Assembly: GCF_001429045.1 (NCBI RefSeq)
Contig: NZ_LMHY01000012.1
Coordinates: forward strand, 538,695-602,694
Direction of reading: 5' to 3'
Source of the DNA: Pseudomonas sp. Root71
GTDB lineage: Bacteria > Pseudomonadota > Gammaproteobacteria > Pseudomonadales > Pseudomonadaceae
Length of the DNA: 64,000 bases
The notes under the pieces were generated by a model, which did not search any database, was not told the DNA's origin, and was given only the letters and a program-made list of their open reading frames with translations. A program made the translations under genes and the position numbers. Below, in pieces: positions 34,480 to 43,942 of the stretch (position 1 is the stretch's first letter; each line of letters opens with the position of its first letter).

Positions 34480-35106
34480 ATGAATCAGCCATCAAAATCT
34501 TCCTCTTCGCCTAGCCTCCGTGGCCCGGCCGATCACGACATTCGAGACCAGATTGTCGCAGCGGCCAATGAACATTTCAGTCAGTACGGCTACGGCAAAA
34601 CCACGGTTTCCGACCTGGCTAAGGCCATCGGGTTTTCAAAGGCCTACATCTACAAATTTTTTGATTCCAAGCAGGCGATCGGTGAAGCCATCTGCGCAAA
34701 TTGTCTGGCAGAAATCGTCGCGGCTGTGGAGCAGGCAATCAATGTAGAAGACCTGTCGCCGACGGAGCGCTTTCGACGCTTGGTCAAGACGGTGATCGCC
34801 ACAGGTGTGAATCTGTTCTTCAACGACCGAAAACTGTATGACATTGCAGCGTTCGCGGCGTCGGAAAGCTGGCCCAGTACGCAGGCTTATGACGCACAGA
34901 TCAAACGCTTCGTGGCGCAAATCGTGCGAGAGGGGCGAGAGATTGGCGAATTTGAACGCAAGACTCCGCTGGATGAGACAGTAGAAGCGATACATCTCGC
35001 GCTGCGACCATTCGTCAACCCTTTACTGCTGCAGTACAACCTCGATTTCGTCGAGGAGGCGCCCACGCTCACCTCCAATCTCATCTTGCGTAGCCTCATG
35101 CCTTGA
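34480..35106 (+). CDS. TetR-family repressor of the adjacent RND efflux system
   Basis: A 208-aa regulator. The N-terminal helix-turn-helix is clear (IRDQIVAAANEHFSQYGYGKTTVSDLAKAIGFSKAYIYKFFDSKQAIGEAIC). The rest is the helical ligand-binding region, with DRKLYDIAAFAASESWPSTQAY. Three identical-type operators stand in its own promoter and in both efflux promoters, so it most likely represses itself and the whole RND system until a toxic substrate binds. It is convergent with the outer-membrane factor gene at 35255. Confidence 0.85.
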   Translation: MNQPSKSSSSPSLRGPADHDIRDQIVAAANEHFSQYGYGKTTVSDLAKAIGFSKAYIYKFFDSKQAIGEAICANCLAEIVAAVEQAINVEDLSPTERFRRLVKTVIATGVNLFFNDRKLYDIAAFAASESWPSTQAYDAQIKRFVAQIVREGREIGEFERKTPLDETVEAIHLALRPFVNPLLLQYNLDFVEEAPTLTSNLILRSLMP

Positions 35107-35254
35107 CCTTCGGCTAAAGGTTTGCGGCATACCCGGGTAAGCACCAGATCATCAAAACGGCTTTTAACTTTGCCCTTCTTCCCATCCATCGAAGGGCATT
35201 TTATTTATCTTTTTTGTGATTATTTATTGAGTTGGTCACTTCGCTCCTATCAGG

Positions 35255-36715
35255 TCATCGTGTCGCAACAGGCTGGGCTTCAGGAGGTTGCCAGCCACCA
35301 CCTAGCGACTTGAATGCCGCAACCGCCGCTCGTGCCGATTCCGTTCGTGCTTGAGCTCGGGCATCAGAAGCCTGCAGCAACGTCTCGTCAGCGTGCAGAA
35401 CATCGATCAGGCTGGCCGTGCCTTTCTCATAGGCAATGAACGACGATTGGCGAGCCTGTGTCAGAGACGCCTCTCCAACAGTGAGGGTGGTTGCTTGAGC
35501 TTCCCGATTCACCAGTGAGGAGAGCGCGTTCTCGACATCCTCGGTGGCACGCAGTACGGACTGACGGTAAGCGGCCAGGGTTTCGGTCTCCTGTCCCTTG
35601 GCTTGGTCGATTTGGGCGTTTATGCGACCGAAGTCGAAGAGTCTCCAGCGCAGTCCCAATACGCCCGCCGACTGGCTGGCGCCGCCGGTAAAAAGGTTGC
35701 CTGCGGAGACAGCCGTGGCACTACCCAGCAATGCGCCAAGGGAGAATTTCGGGTAGTACTCAGCAATCGCCTCTCCGATGCGTGCGTTTGAGGCTGCAAG
35801 ATGGCGCTCAGCCACAATGAGATCTGGCCTGCGGCGCAGCAAATCGGCCGGCGTTCCCATTGCCTTTATCTGCGGCGCTACCGGAATGCTCCCCGCACTT
35901 GCCAATTGCGTGCGGTGAGTGCCTGGCGGCGTGCCGAGCATGACATCCAGCGCATTCATCGCAGCATCCAGTCCGGTCTGCAGGGCCGGCACTGTTGCTT
36001 GGACCTGCGATAGCGCCCCCTCGGTCTGGCGAACCTGATAGTTGGCGGCGAGCCCCTTGCTGTAGAGCAATTGGACTTTCTCTAACAAATCCTGCTGCGT
36101 TTTGACTTGCCTATTCGCAATGTCCAGCCGGGTCTGCAGTCCGCGGATAGTGATGTAGATATCAGCGGTCTGCGCGGCGATGGCCAATCTTGTGGCAGCG
36201 ACGCCCGCCTGGGAAGCCTGGTACTCGGCAAGAGCAGCCTCGTGTCCGCGGCGCAATCCGCCAAAGACATCTGCCTCCCAGCTGGCATCGAGGTTGGCCT
36301 CGTAGGAACTTGCGTACCGATCATTGCCAGGTGTTGAGTTCAACACCTGGCCGAGCGGCGTCTCGATTGACTGGTAGGAACGCGCGGCCTGTGCGCTGAT
36401 GTTCCCTGAGGGGAGTAAAGCGGCATTTGCAGCACCTAGTCCGGCCCGCGCCTGTGTGACTCGCGCCGATGCCTGCGCCAGGTCCAGATTCTGCTCAAGC
36501 GCCTTGGAGATGAAGTCGGTGAGCACTGGATCACCAAAGCCTTCCCACCAGGCTACAAGGCTGGCCGGCGTCGCTCCACGCCGCTGCTCGACAGAAGACT
36601 GACCCAAGTAACGATCCGAAAGCGGAGCGTCTGGACGATGGTAGTCCGGACCGACCGCGCAACCTGCCAATAAGCCGGCGCTGACCAAAAGAGCGATGGG
36701 GCGGAGGGGGGGCAT
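35255..36715 (-). CDS. Outer-membrane efflux factor (NodT/OprM family lipoprotein)
   Basis: A 486-aa outer-membrane channel that joins the RND pump to the outside. The signal peptide ends at a lipobox (LLAGCAVGPDYHRP), the standard NodT start. Two repeats of the outer membrane efflux domain follow; LRRRPDLIVAERHLAASNARIGEAIAEYYPKFSL is the conserved block of the second. The ATG at 36715 follows AAGGAAT. The gene is divergent from the adaptor-pump operon, an unusual split for this family, but the shared operator type joins them into one regulon. Confidence 0.9.
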   Translation of the reverse strand: MPPLRPIALLVSAGLLAGCAVGPDYHRPDAPLSDRYLGQSSVEQRRGATPASLVAWWEGFGDPVLTDFISKALEQNLDLAQASARVTQARAGLGAANAALLPSGNISAQAARSYQSIETPLGQVLNSTPGNDRYASSYEANLDASWEADVFGGLRRGHEAALAEYQASQAGVAATRLAIAAQTADIYITIRGLQTRLDIANRQVKTQQDLLEKVQLLYSKGLAANYQVRQTEGALSQVQATVPALQTGLDAAMNALDVMLGTPPGTHRTQLASAGSIPVAPQIKAMGTPADLLRRRPDLIVAERHLAASNARIGEAIAEYYPKFSLGALLGSATAVSAGNLFTGGASQSAGVLGLRWRLFDFGRINAQIDQAKGQETETLAAYRQSVLRATEDVENALSSLVNREAQATTLTVGEASLTQARQSSFIAYEKGTASLIDVLHADETLLQASDARAQARTESARAAVAAFKSLGGGWQPPEAQPVATR

Positions 36716-36740
36716 TGAGATTCCTTCAATAGAGGATATT

Positions 36741-36766
36741 TGTGACCATAGTACGCAATAGTCACA
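36741..36766. promoter_or_regulatory. Operator TGTGAC-N14-GTCACA before the outer-membrane factor gene
   Basis: The inverted repeat with a 14-base spacer begins 25 bases before the minus-strand start at 36715. It matches the sites at 34417 and 36861 in half-sites and spacing. Confidence 0.75.
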
Positions 36767-36860
36767 ACCTGTCAATTGAGGTGATTTGAGCGAATTTTGG
36801 GTTTTCTCGTTGGTAGCGCCGTTTATGTGTTGAGCTTGAGACGCTGAATGTTTCATGGTT

Positions 36861-36886
36861 TGTGACCATTGACACTTATGGTCACT
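36861..36886. promoter_or_regulatory. Operator TGTGAC-N14-GTCACT before the adaptor gene
   Basis: The same architecture as at 34417 and 36741, with one changed base in the right half-site. It lies 45 bases before the adaptor start at 36932. The 215-base gap 36716-36931 thus holds two divergent promoters, each with its own copy. Confidence 0.72.
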
Positions 36887-36931
36887 AGACTGAGAATGGG
36901 GCACTCGTCCTATTTTCAAGTAAGGGAACCT

Positions 36932-38041
36932 ATGCGCCGGCTTCGACCTTTCCCTATTGCCGCTTGCTTGTTGCCTCTCGTCCTGACGGCATGCGGCGAC
37001 TCATCCACCGTTGAAGATCCACGCACGCATGCTCCTCTGGTCAGGTCCGCAGCGGTTCAGGGTTCCTCCGGCGCCTCACGTTCTTTCACGGGGGTCGTGG
37101 CTGCCCGCGTCCAGGGCGATCTGGGTTTTCGGGTATCAGGCAAGGTGCTTGAGCGTCTGGTTGACACCGGTCAGACCGTTAAACGTGGTCAGCCACTCAT
37201 GCGCCTTGACCCAATCGACCTGGGATTGCAGGCGCGAGCACAGCAAGAGTCAGTCATGGCTGCTCGGGCCCGAGCCAAACAGACAGCAGATGACGAGGCG
37301 CGATACCGCAGTCTGGTTGCCGCAGGCGCTATTTCTGCATCGGCCTACGACCAGATCAAAGCCGCGGCGGATACCGCAAAGGCGCAGCTTAGCGCCGCCC
37401 AAGCGCAGGCTGATGTAGCCCGTAATGCTTCTGGTTATGCGGTGCTGTTTGCGGATTCCGACGGCGTTGTGGTGGAGACGCTCGCCGAGCCCGGACAAGT
37501 TGTCGGCCCGGGGCAGCCCGTGGTTCGATTGGCGCGGGCAGGGCAGCGCGAAGCGATCGTGCACCTGCCCGAGACGTTGCGCCCCGCAGCAGGATCCACC
37601 GCGCAGGCGACGCTTTATGGCAATGCCACGGATGCTGTTACAGCGAAGCTGAGATTGCTTTCTGATTCGGCCGACCGAATGACACGTACCTTCGAGGCGC
37701 GGTATGTGCTTGAGGGCGCGCTGGCCAATGCACCGATAGGTTCGACCGTCACGCTTCGGATCGCTGAAGGCGCCACGCAAGGGCAGGGGCTGCAAGTACC
37801 GATCGCTGCTGTCTATGACCCAGGCCAAGGCACTGGCGTGTGGGTCATCGCCGGTACACCGGCGAAGGTGGCCTGGCGACCTGTACAAATCCTGGGTTTG
37901 AGCGACGATACCGTGCGAGTCGCGGGCGACCTTAAAGTCGGCGAGCAGATCGTAGCGTTAGGTGCACATCTGTTGCGCGAAGGTGAAGAGGTGAGATTGC
38001 CTCAACAGGATGACGAAAAAGTTGCCGGGGGTCGTCCATGA
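36932..38041 (+). CDS. RND efflux periplasmic adaptor (membrane fusion) lipoprotein
   Basis: A 369-aa lipoprotein adaptor that links the RND pump to the outer-membrane channel. The lipobox is LVLTACGD. VAARVQGDLGFRVSGKVLERLVDTGQTVKRGQPLMRLDP is the lipoyl/barrel-sandwich half, followed by a coiled coil rich in Ala, Gln and Arg (ARAQQESVMAARARAKQTADDEARY). The second lipoyl half contains DGVVVETLAEPGQVVGPGQPVVRLA. AAGGGAAC precedes the ATG. Its stop overlaps the pump start by four bases (ATGA). Confidence 0.9.
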   Translation: MRRLRPFPIAACLLPLVLTACGDSSTVEDPRTHAPLVRSAAVQGSSGASRSFTGVVAARVQGDLGFRVSGKVLERLVDTGQTVKRGQPLMRLDPIDLGLQARAQQESVMAARARAKQTADDEARYRSLVAAGAISASAYDQIKAAADTAKAQLSAAQAQADVARNASGYAVLFADSDGVVVETLAEPGQVVGPGQPVVRLARAGQREAIVHLPETLRPAAGSTAQATLYGNATDAVTAKLRLLSDSADRMTRTFEARYVLEGALANAPIGSTVTLRIAEGATQGQGLQVPIAAVYDPGQGTGVWVIAGTPAKVAWRPVQILGLSDDTVRVAGDLKVGEQIVALGAHLLREGEEVRLPQQDDEKVAGGRP

Positions 38042-41000
38042 GCGAGGGGCGCTTCAATCTTTCCGCGATCGCCGTTCGTGAGCGCTCTGTCACGGTGTTT
38101 CTGATCTTCCTGATTGCCGTTGCGGGCATCCTGGCGTTCTTTCAACTGGGGCGTGCGGAAGATCCTCCGTTTACGGTCAAGCAGTTGACGGTCATTACCG
38201 CGTGGCCGGGCGCCACGGCGCAGGAGATGCAGGATCAGGTAGCAGAGCCACTTGAAAAACGCCTGCAAGAACTGAAATGGTACGACCGCACGGAAACCTA
38301 CACCCGTCCTGGCCTGGCCTTCACGATGGTGTCACTGCTCGATAGTACGCCGCCCTCGCAAGTGCAGGAGGAGTTCTATCAGGCGCGTAAAAAACTCGAC
38401 GACGAGGCCAGAAAGCTGCCGGCGGGTGTCATCGGGCCAATGGTCAACGACGAGTTTTCGGACGTGACATTTGCGCTTTTCGCCCTGAAAGCCAAAGGCG
38501 AGCCGCAGCGACTGTTGGTGCGAGATGCAGAGTCGTTGCGCCAACAACTGTTGCATGTGCCCGGCGTGAAGAAGGTCAACATTATTGGGGAGCAGCCCGA
38601 ACGTATCTTTGTTTCCTTTTCGCATGATCGGTTGGCCACCTTGGGTGTCTCTCCTCAGGACATCTTTGCCGCGCTGAATAATCAAAACGTGCTCACGCCC
38701 GCCGGTTCGATCGAAACCAATGGGCCGCAGGTCTTCCTCCGGCTGGATGGCGCCTTCGATAAGGTGCAAAAGATTCGTGACACGCCCATTGCGGTTCAGG
38801 GGCGCACGCTCAAGCTCGCCGACGTGGCGACGATCGAGCGTGGGTATGAAGATCCGGCAACCTTTCTCGTACGCAATAATGGTGAAGAAGCCTTGTTGCT
38901 GGGGATCGTGATGCGTGAGGGCTGGAACGGCCTTGACCTCGGCAGGGCGTTGGACGCGGAGACGGTCAAGATAAATGAAGGCATGCCGCTGGGCATGACG
39001 CTCTCCAAGGTCACCGATCAATCTGTAAATATCGATTCGGCCGTCGGCGAGTTCATGGTCAAGTTTTTCGTCGCGCTGCTTGTGGTGATGCTTGTCTGCT
39101 TTCTCAGTATGGGCTGGCGTGTAGGCGTTGTGGTCGCCGCGGCTGTGCCGTTGACGTTGGCCGTGGTGTTTGTGGTGATGGCGGCCACGGGAAAGAACTT
39201 TGATCGAATTACCCTCGGTTCGTTGATTCTGGCGCTCGGACTGCTGGTGGACGACGCCATTATCGCTATCGAAATGATGGTGGTGAAAATGGAAGAGGGC
39301 TACGACCGCATCAAAGCTTCCGCGTACGCCTGGAGTCATACGGCCGCGCCGATGCTTTCCGGTACGCTAGTGACGGCTATCGGCTTTATGCCCAACGGCT
39401 TCGCGCAATCGACAGCCGGCGAGTACACCAGCAACATGTTCTGGATCGTGGGCATTGCCCTGATTGCCTCCTGGGTGGTTGCGGTCGCTTTTACCCCATA
39501 CCTGGGGGTGAAGATGTTGCCGAACATCAAGAAAGTCGAGGGTGGTCACGCGGCCATCTACAACACCCCTAACTACAACCGCTTCCGCCGTGTTTTGACG
39601 CGAGTCATCGCTCGCAAATGGCTGGTGGCCGGCACTGTCATCGCTTCGTTTGTCGTGGCGATCCTCGGCATGAGCCTGGTCAAGAAGCAGTTCTTCCCGA
39701 CCTCGGACCGTCCCGAGGTATTGATTGAAGTGCAAATGCCTTATGGAGCCTCCATTGAGCAGACCAGCGCGACCACGGCCAAGATAGAGACCTGGCTACA
39801 AAAGCAGGATGAGGCAAAGATCGTCACGGCCTATATCGGGCAAGGCGCGCCGCGCTTCTATCTGGCGATGGCGCCGGAACTCCCTGATCCGTCGTTCGCC
39901 AAGATCGTGGTGCTGACGGACAGCCAGGAGGAGCGCGAGACCCTCAAGTTCCGAATCCGCGAAGCGGCGGCTGAGGGACTTGTCCCAGAAGCGCGTGTCA
40001 GGGTGACTCAGCTTGTTTTCGGGCCGTACTCGCCATTCCCTGTTGCCTACCGGGTGATGGGACCTGATCCATCAAAGTTGCGCGAGATTGCGGGCCAGGT
40101 ACAGGACGTGTTGCAGTCGAGCCCGATGATGAGAACCGTCAACACCGATTGGGGACCGCTGGCGCCGACGCTGCATTTTGCTCTGGATCAGGATCGCCTG
40201 GAGGCGGTGGGGTTGACGTCAAATTCAGTCGCGCAGCAATTGCAGTTCCTGCTGGCCGGAGTACCGATCACCGCGGTTCGTGAGGACATTCGTTCGGTGC
40301 AGGTGGTTGGTCGCGCAGCGGGTGATATCCGGCTCGATCCCGCCAGGATAGAAGGCTTTACGCTGGTGGGTGCGGCGGGGCAGCGGATTCCGTTGTCTCA
40401 GGTGGGAGCGGTCGATGTGCGTATGGAAGATCCGATCCTGCGGCGTCGTGACCGCACGCCGACCATCACTGTGCGTGGCGACATTGCCGAAGGCTTGCAG
40501 CCGCCAGACGTCTCGGGCGTGATCATGAAGGAGCTGCAGCCGGTCATCGACAAGCTGCCTGGCGGATATCGGATTGAACAGGCGGGTGCAATCGAGGAGT
40601 CGGGCAAGGCCGGTAAAGCGATGTTGCCGTTATTCCCGATCATGATTGCCATGACGCTGCTGATCATCATTGTCCAGGTGCGTTCGATCTCGGCGATGAT
40701 CATGGTGTTCCTCACCTCGCCACTGGGATTGATTGGCGTGGTGCCGACACTGCTGATCTTCCAGCAACCGTTTGGGATCAACGCTCTGGTCGGCCTGATC
40801 GCCCTTTCGGGCATTTTGATGCGCAATACGCTGATTCTGATTGGGCAAATCCATCACAACGCGCAAGAAGGGCTGGACCCGTTTCACGCAGTGGTCGAAG
40901 CCACGGTACAGCGTGCCCGCCCGGTACTGCTGACAGCGCTGGCGGCCATCCTGGCATTCATTCCGCTGACACACTCCGTCTTCTGGGGGACGCTGGCCTA

Positions 41001-41193
41001 CACGCTGATCGGAGGTACGTTCGTCGGAACCATCATGACACTGGTGTTCCTGCCAGCGATGTACGCCATCTGGTTCAAGATCCGTCCAGACAATACGGGT
41101 CAAACGGAGGCAGCGAATAAGCAGGCAAGCCTGGTGGACAGGACGCCACCCCGTCCTCTCGCCACTCACCTGAGCACCAAGCTCTACCCTTAA
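38038..41193 (+). CDS. RND-type efflux pump (AcrB/AcrD/AcrF family)
   Basis: Proton-driven inner-membrane pump of 1051 aa. It starts with FNLSAIAVRERSVTVFLIFLIAVAGILAFFQLGRAEDPPFTVKQ and has the usual twelve segments with two large periplasmic loops. GLLVDDAIIAIEMM carries the paired aspartates of the proton relay in segment 4. It couples translationally to the adaptor. The last few codons lie in DNA that matches the leader of the integrase gene at 58468-58530, so the true C terminus may have been replaced when an island inserted behind it. Substrates cannot be told; the TetR-operator arrangement points to induction by a small toxic compound. Confidence 0.92.
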   Translation: MSEGRFNLSAIAVRERSVTVFLIFLIAVAGILAFFQLGRAEDPPFTVKQLTVITAWPGATAQEMQDQVAEPLEKRLQELKWYDRTETYTRPGLAFTMVSLLDSTPPSQVQEEFYQARKKLDDEARKLPAGVIGPMVNDEFSDVTFALFALKAKGEPQRLLVRDAESLRQQLLHVPGVKKVNIIGEQPERIFVSFSHDRLATLGVSPQDIFAALNNQNVLTPAGSIETNGPQVFLRLDGAFDKVQKIRDTPIAVQGRTLKLADVATIERGYEDPATFLVRNNGEEALLLGIVMREGWNGLDLGRALDAETVKINEGMPLGMTLSKVTDQSVNIDSAVGEFMVKFFVALLVVMLVCFLSMGWRVGVVVAAAVPLTLAVVFVVMAATGKNFDRITLGSLILALGLLVDDAIIAIEMMVVKMEEGYDRIKASAYAWSHTAAPMLSGTLVTAIGFMPNGFAQSTAGEYTSNMFWIVGIALIASWVVAVAFTPYLGVKMLPNIKKVEGGHAAIYNTPNYNRFRRVLTRVIARKWLVAGTVIASFVVAILGMSLVKKQFFPTSDRPEVLIEVQMPYGASIEQTSATTAKIETWLQKQDEAKIVTAYIGQGAPRFYLAMAPELPDPSFAKIVVLTDSQEERETLKFRIREAAAEGLVPEARVRVTQLVFGPYSPFPVAYRVMGPDPSKLREIAGQVQDVLQSSPMMRTVNTDWGPLAPTLHFALDQDRLEAVGLTSNSVAQQLQFLLAGVPITAVREDIRSVQVVGRAAGDIRLDPARIEGFTLVGAAGQRIPLSQVGAVDVRMEDPILRRRDRTPTITVRGDIAEGLQPPDVSGVIMKELQPVIDKLPGGYRIEQAGAIEESGKAGKAMLPLFPIMIAMTLLIIIVQVRSISAMIMVFLTSPLGLIGVVPTLLIFQQPFGINALVGLIALSGILMRNTLILIGQIHHNAQEGLDPFHAVVEATVQRARPVLLTALAAILAFIPLTHSVFWGTLAYTLIGGTFVGTIMTLVFLPAMYAIWFKIRPDNTGQTEAANKQASLVDRTPPRPLATHLSTKLYP

Positions 41194-41329
41194 AACGGGT
41201 GGTACCCACCGGGATCCCACAGAACGCCAAAACGAAAAAACCCGCCTGAGAAGGCGGGTTTTTCGGTGGTTTCAGAAATTTTGGAAGCTTTCTCTGGAAC
41301 CTTGTCTGGCTCCACGACCTGGACTCGAA
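41168..41329. repeat. Left boundary repeat of the tRNA-Asn island
   Basis: This stretch repeats 58468-58625 in the same orientation. The last 40 bases (41290-41329) are identical to 58586-58625 and include the 3'-terminal 23 bases of tRNA-Asn. The match then continues leftward, imperfectly, through a terminator, AACGCCAAAACG and CTCTACCCTTAAAA, into the last codons of the RND pump. So the left edge keeps both the tRNA 3' end and the DNA that normally lies between that tRNA and an integrase. Confidence 0.88.
41234..41264. terminator. Bidirectional terminator after the RND pump gene
   Basis: CCCGCC and GGCGGG pair around TGAGAA, with A and T runs on both sides. The same terminator stands next to the intact tRNA-Asn at 58532-58560. 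Confidence 0.9.
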
Positions 41330-42110
41330 TAGATAAGTAAGTATTTGTTTTATAATAAAATTATTCTTGTTTCTAAAGTATATATCCCTACGATTATCCT
41401 AATCTAGCCCGTATTTTATTGGCATTCTTTCGATACCCCATTAGCACACGGCAGCAGTAAGTCTAGAGGTGGCGTACGCAGGCAATTCTGTGCTGGATCA
41501 GGAAAACACATCCAAGTGACTGCTTTTGACCGATTGTGTTGAAAAAGTCGACCCGGCCCGGCTATCCATGCATTAAGAGGTGAAAGCGCCTTTTTTCACG
41601 CAGCTACGTCAAATCTGAGTCCTGAACGTTCTGTATAAAACACAAATTTCAATCTCAGACGCATACTTTACTGCTGTGGAAACAGAAGCCAACTTTTTCA
41701 ACACAATCGGCCGATAGCTGTCTTTCGCCAATGGCCACAACCCAGAGTGTATAAAAATATCAGATTGGGTTTTCAATATCGACGCTAGGAGACCGTGCTA
41801 ACGTTTCGTATTAAATGCGTAACGATACATTAGCATTAATACGCTGGATGAAAGGCCCGAGAATGACGAAGACACACGTTCCCCACCGGGATAAAAATTT
41901 CGTGAAACTTGGCTGAGCTGTAAACATGAAGCCACGGTTGACAACGAAATATACGAGAGGTGCTGAAATGGGAGTGCGTCGAAGTCCGTCATTATTTTCC
42001 TCTCAAGACAATTTAGATAGAGAATCGAAAGTGCTTTTCTGTTGGTGATGAAACAATAGTTGTCTCTTCTTGAAGTGGGTGGATTAAATGCATGCGGCTT
42101 TAGTTATTAG
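41330..42110. other. Island left arm, no gene, with one small inverted-repeat element
   Basis: About 780 AT-rich bases inside the tRNA-Asn island. Apart from the 181-base element at 41530-41710 I see no supported gene. A 64-codon minus-strand frame (41798-41992) lacks any protein-like signal. Confidence 0.5.
41530..41710. mobile_element. MITE-like or insertion-sequence remnant
   Basis: A perfect 19-base terminal inverted repeat (CCGATTGTGTTGAAAAAGT at 41530-41548 and its complement at 41692-41710) encloses 143 bases without coding capacity. The TGTTGAAAAA type of terminus occurs in insertion sequences, so this is probably an internally deleted copy. No clear target-site duplication is visible. 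Confidence 0.6.
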
Positions 42111-43541
42111 TTACTCTGTGAGTAGAGCCTGGTTGTTGATTTTTGAATTTCTAGAGCGATGTAGTGCGTAATAAATACCGCCAGCGACACTGAAGCCGGC
42201 AAGCCATGAGAGATCTATACCACTCATTGCCATAGCGATCGGCCCTTGCATTGACTCGATAGTTCCAACTTGGAAAAGCCAAGCCGCAACGACGCCAAAT
42301 GCCAACGAAATAATTCCCCGCCAGTTGACATCCCCATAATGACTTGTGGAGTGATGACAATAGAGAGAGTTGACATCAATATCTCCACGGCGAAGCATGA
42401 AAAAATCGACAAGTGTTATTCCTGCCCATGGGCTAATCCACACAACGAAGAAAATCATCATGTTTTCAAACGCATGGACAAGCTCTCCGGACTGAACGAA
42501 CAGGTAGAGAATGAACAAGGCCACGATGCCAGAGATAATTGAGACAATCCAACGTGGCACACGCATATCGAGAGAAAGCGTTGCTAGCGCTGCGGAGTAA
42601 ATGACAACGATGTTGGTAGCGATTGGGCCGTGAAGCAGAACCAGCAGAACTGGAAGAGCCATCACGCCAAACACTGCGATGATCAGTTGGGCGGGGTCAG
42701 AACCACCACCAGCAGAGGCAATTGCAGCCCCTAGGAATGCCAGCCATACCGTTGGCACGAACATGCCCAGAAAAGTTGAGCGGAAGACCTGACGGTCAGT
42801 GAGCTTGGTCTGCGTAAAACGAGTGTAGTCCGATGCATACACCAACCACGAGATACCCCATCCAATCCCGATAGCCGTCATGAGGCTGCTCATCGCTGAG
42901 AGTTTGCTGATTCCTTGGATTGTCGACTGTTGCCAGCGTACGTCTACGTGCGTAAAGGCTAATGCGGTCATCACCACCATGATTAGCAGGATGAAAGGCA
43001 TCGAGTAGCGCTCGAAGTATTTGATGGCGTTGAACCCCCAAGCCGCGATTCCTACTTGGATGAACATGACTACTAGAGCAATACCAAATTTCAACTCCAT
43101 TCCACCTCTGATATCCATGCGTTCAAGAGCAGCAACCGCCAGATCCAATACAATCCAAGTATTCATCGCAACCCAGCCCATCGGCATGAGCACTTGCATG
43201 ACCGTCGGGAGATATGCTCCTCGACGACCAAATGCGAGACGAGAAAGAACCATCTGTGGCACACCAGTACGATGCCCCATTATGCACATTGCTCCAAACA
43301 GCGCACTTCCCAAAAGATTGCCAAGTAAAATCACAACTAAAGTTTCAACTAGACTAAGACCTGACTGAATCCCAATAGCACCCAGAATCCAGTTAATGGG
43401 TGCAACGTTCGCTCCAGCCCATATCCAGAATTGATCCAGTTGACTCGAAGTTCGATATTTGTCAGGAACTTTCTCAATTCCCGAGGCGTCATAATGCGAC
43501 TTAGCAGTTGTACTAAACTCAGTGGCACGATTTGCTGACAT
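42111..43541 (-). CDS. NCS1 family nucleobase/cation symporter
   Basis: A 476-aa transporter of the purine-cytosine permease family, with about twelve hydrophobic segments. DQFWIWAGANVAPINWILGAIG at the start and GWGISWLVYASDYTRFTQ near the middle are family marks. NCS1 members import cytosine, hydantoins, allantoin or related cyclic compounds. GAGGAAAA lies before the ATG. On this island it stands beside a chemoreceptor and a creatininase, so creatinine or a related ring is a reasonable guess for the substrate, but that is inference. Confidence 0.88.
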   Translation of the reverse strand: MSANRATEFSTTAKSHYDASGIEKVPDKYRTSSQLDQFWIWAGANVAPINWILGAIGIQSGLSLVETLVVILLGNLLGSALFGAMCIMGHRTGVPQMVLSRLAFGRRGAYLPTVMQVLMPMGWVAMNTWIVLDLAVAALERMDIRGGMELKFGIALVVMFIQVGIAAWGFNAIKYFERYSMPFILLIMVVMTALAFTHVDVRWQQSTIQGISKLSAMSSLMTAIGIGWGISWLVYASDYTRFTQTKLTDRQVFRSTFLGMFVPTVWLAFLGAAIASAGGGSDPAQLIIAVFGVMALPVLLVLLHGPIATNIVVIYSAALATLSLDMRVPRWIVSIISGIVALFILYLFVQSGELVHAFENMMIFFVVWISPWAGITLVDFFMLRRGDIDVNSLYCHHSTSHYGDVNWRGIISLAFGVVAAWLFQVGTIESMQGPIAMAMSGIDLSWLAGFSVAGGIYYALHRSRNSKINNQALLTE

Positions 43542-43942
43542 TTTTATTTTCCTCGCTGGTCGGCAATAACGAATCGCTCAGGGGCTATTTTAAGTGAGAA
43601 GCGGAAGGTAGCGGTATTGAGTAGTTCTCAAGATTGGTTGAGAAAAAATAGACCATATAAAAATAGTCAATGGCCTGAATTGTTTTAAATACGGTAGATT
43701 GAAGCGTGCTGGACATGACTGATGTCGCAATGCCATTCACGAGTCGAAGTCGTGAGCCTCATATCACTGATGATTTTCTGTGTGAAAATCGGATGCCGAA
43801 ATAAAGCTGCAGGTTCAGTGAAGGCAGGCAGAAAAAATTGATGGCCAGTTTTAACCAAGGAATCACAACCAGGCTTCGGTCAATAACAGCTACTTCTATT
43901 TCGGAATTACGCTATTGCGCCGCGGGACGATGGTCCAAGATG
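43542..43942. other. Intergenic region between permease and chemoreceptor genes
   Basis: 400 bases. The permease promoter must lie near its left end. CACGA and TCGTG pair near 43738 but without a T run. No gene or clear operator is seen. Confidence 0.4.
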
